DNA of 24,391 nt, taken from an uncultured Anaerolineales bacterium. GTDB taxonomy: Bacteria > Chloroflexota > Anaerolineae > Anaerolineales > UBA6663. The notes under the pieces are model-generated. The model was not told the origin of the DNA. It searched no databases and saw only the letters and a program-made list of their open reading frames with translations. The DNA is taken from positions 1 to 24,391 of the forward strand of contig CALFZO010000044.1 of the NCBI GenBank assembly GCA_937952305.1, read 5' to 3'. The translations under genes were made by a program, and so were the position numbers. This document shows positions 23,914-24,391 of the stretch, piece by piece (the first letter of the stretch is position 1; each line of letters opens with the position of its first letter).

Positions 23914-23968
23914 GGCCGGGGGTAACAACCCGGCCTCAACCTGGGCGCGCTGCGCGGGCGCCCAGGTT
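23914..23968 (+). terminator. Tandem hairpins after the beta-helix gene
   Basis: The first hairpin is GGCCGGG (23914-23920) with CCCGGCC (23929-23935). The second is AACCTGGGCGC (23938-23948) with GCGCCCAGGTT (23958-23968), an 11-bp perfect stem followed by CTAAT. The U-tract is weak, but position and strength suggest the end of the cluster transcript. Confidence 0.6.
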
Positions 23969-24042
23969 CTAATCGCGTTCCTCCCGGCCGATAGCCCCTA
24001 ACTCCCATAGACCCCCTCCAGGCTTGCGGCTAGATTCACAAG

Positions 24043-24065
24043 AGGCGCGGTTCCGCTTCGCGCCT
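24043..24065. repeat. Hairpin in the leader region before the last gene
   Basis: AGGCGCG (24043-24049) pairs with CGCGCCT (24059-24065) around a 9-nt loop. A smaller CTGCCC / GGGCAG pair lies about 30-50 bp further on. The 23969-24192 stretch has no gene that I can support, and I recognise no riboswitch in it. The strong ribosome site GGAGGGGAGA at 24180-24189 serves the next gene. Confidence 0.4.
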
Positions 24066-24192
24066 TGGGGTTATCATGTAAGTCGTACCAGACTGCCCAT
24101 CCTTAACGGGCAGCGCGATCCGGTCATCGTCGCCGCAGACCCAGAGCCCTACAACTGAATACCGGCTGACGCTGTGCCTGGAGGGGAGAGAC

Positions 24193-24391
24193 ATGGCTCG
24201 TTCTAAAACCGACCGTTGGATTCTGATCGTCGCGCTGCTGTTCGATATCCTCACGCGCGGCCTGACGCCGACTGCGGCGGCGCAAGGCCCGGCGCCCACG
24301 CGGCCCAACACCGTGGTCGCCAACCAGACCAGCCTCCCCGCGCCGATCCTGCTGATCGTCAATGGCGGCTACGCGGCCAACCCCTTCGGCG
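24193..24391 (+). CDS. Secreted protein, N-terminal part only (cut by window end)
   Basis: The frame starts at ATG 24193, behind GGAGGGGAGA, and is open to the window edge (66 residues seen). A basic start (MARSKTDR) and hydrophobic segment ('WILIVALLFDILTRGLTPTAAAQ') form a signal peptide with likely cleavage after A-A-A. A Pro/Thr/Asn linker follows, then 'APILLIVNGGYAANPFG'. I recall this last string as the start of a domain in large exported Chloroflexota proteins ('LLVVN....NPFG.YL.EIL.AEGLN'), often ahead of DUF4082 or Ig-like repeats. That recall is not checked. It extends the run of envelope genes in this cluster. Confidence 0.75.
   Translation, partial: MARSKTDRWILIVALLFDILTRGLTPTAAAQGPAPTRPNTVVANQTSLPAPILLIVNGGYAANPFG

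Overview
The window looks like a high-GC, free-living bacterium, most likely a member of the Chloroflexota (Anaerolineae/Caldilineae-like). This is an inference from style, because there is no rRNA or other marker gene here. The clues are secreted proteins with Pro/Thr-rich linkers, a CSLREA/choice-of-anchor parallel beta-helix protein, 'YLPMASR'-type hydrophobic motifs, an XRE/NB-ARC/TPR regulator, a roadblock-domain protein and a solitary dnaK. I saw no tRNA, rRNA, CRISPR array, transposase or phage gene.

Region 1 (1-2760): A fragment of an RND efflux permease (+) ends abruptly near 336-340, at a 12-bp palindrome. There it meets, head-on, the start of a lipoprotein gene (-) that is translationally coupled (ATGA) to a LysR regulator (-). 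This looks like a rearrangement or assembly junction. An AT-rich divergent promoter region with helically spaced TATAC repeats separates lysR from a sigma-70-family factor (+), which ends in a clear rho-independent terminator.

Region 2 (2765-6790): A possible acetoacetate-decarboxylase-fold protein and an HSL-type esterase form a two-gene unit. dnaK follows, with two strong hairpins in its leader, one abutting the Shine-Dalgarno sequence, and a strong terminator after it.

Region 3 (6789-12062): A tyrosine phenol-lyase gene sits behind an Lrp/AsnC regulator on the minus strand. Divergent from it is a tight four-gene plus-strand unit: a conserved-type hypothetical, a membrane-anchored HExxH protein, a HAD phosphatase and a roadblock/LC7 protein.

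Region 4 (12059-15695): clpB (-), a 400-bp hairpin-rich gap, and a Nudix hydrolase (+). Both convergent gene pairs (roadblock/clpB and Nudix/XRE regulator) end in the same nested TTAG stop overlap.

Region 5 (15692-24391): A large XRE-NB-ARC-TPR regulator (-) has a near-leaderless promoter next to an ACTGA-N9-TCAGT palindrome. It lies divergent from a plus-strand cluster made almost entirely of envelope or secreted proteins: a small basic protein, a DUF2917 protein, a secreted jelly-roll protein, a PsbP-like protein, an HExxH lipoprotein, a beta-helix protein, and the start of another secreted protein cut by the window end. The regulator plausibly controls this surface-protein cluster. It is the best candidate here for an undescribed system, but that link rests on layout alone.
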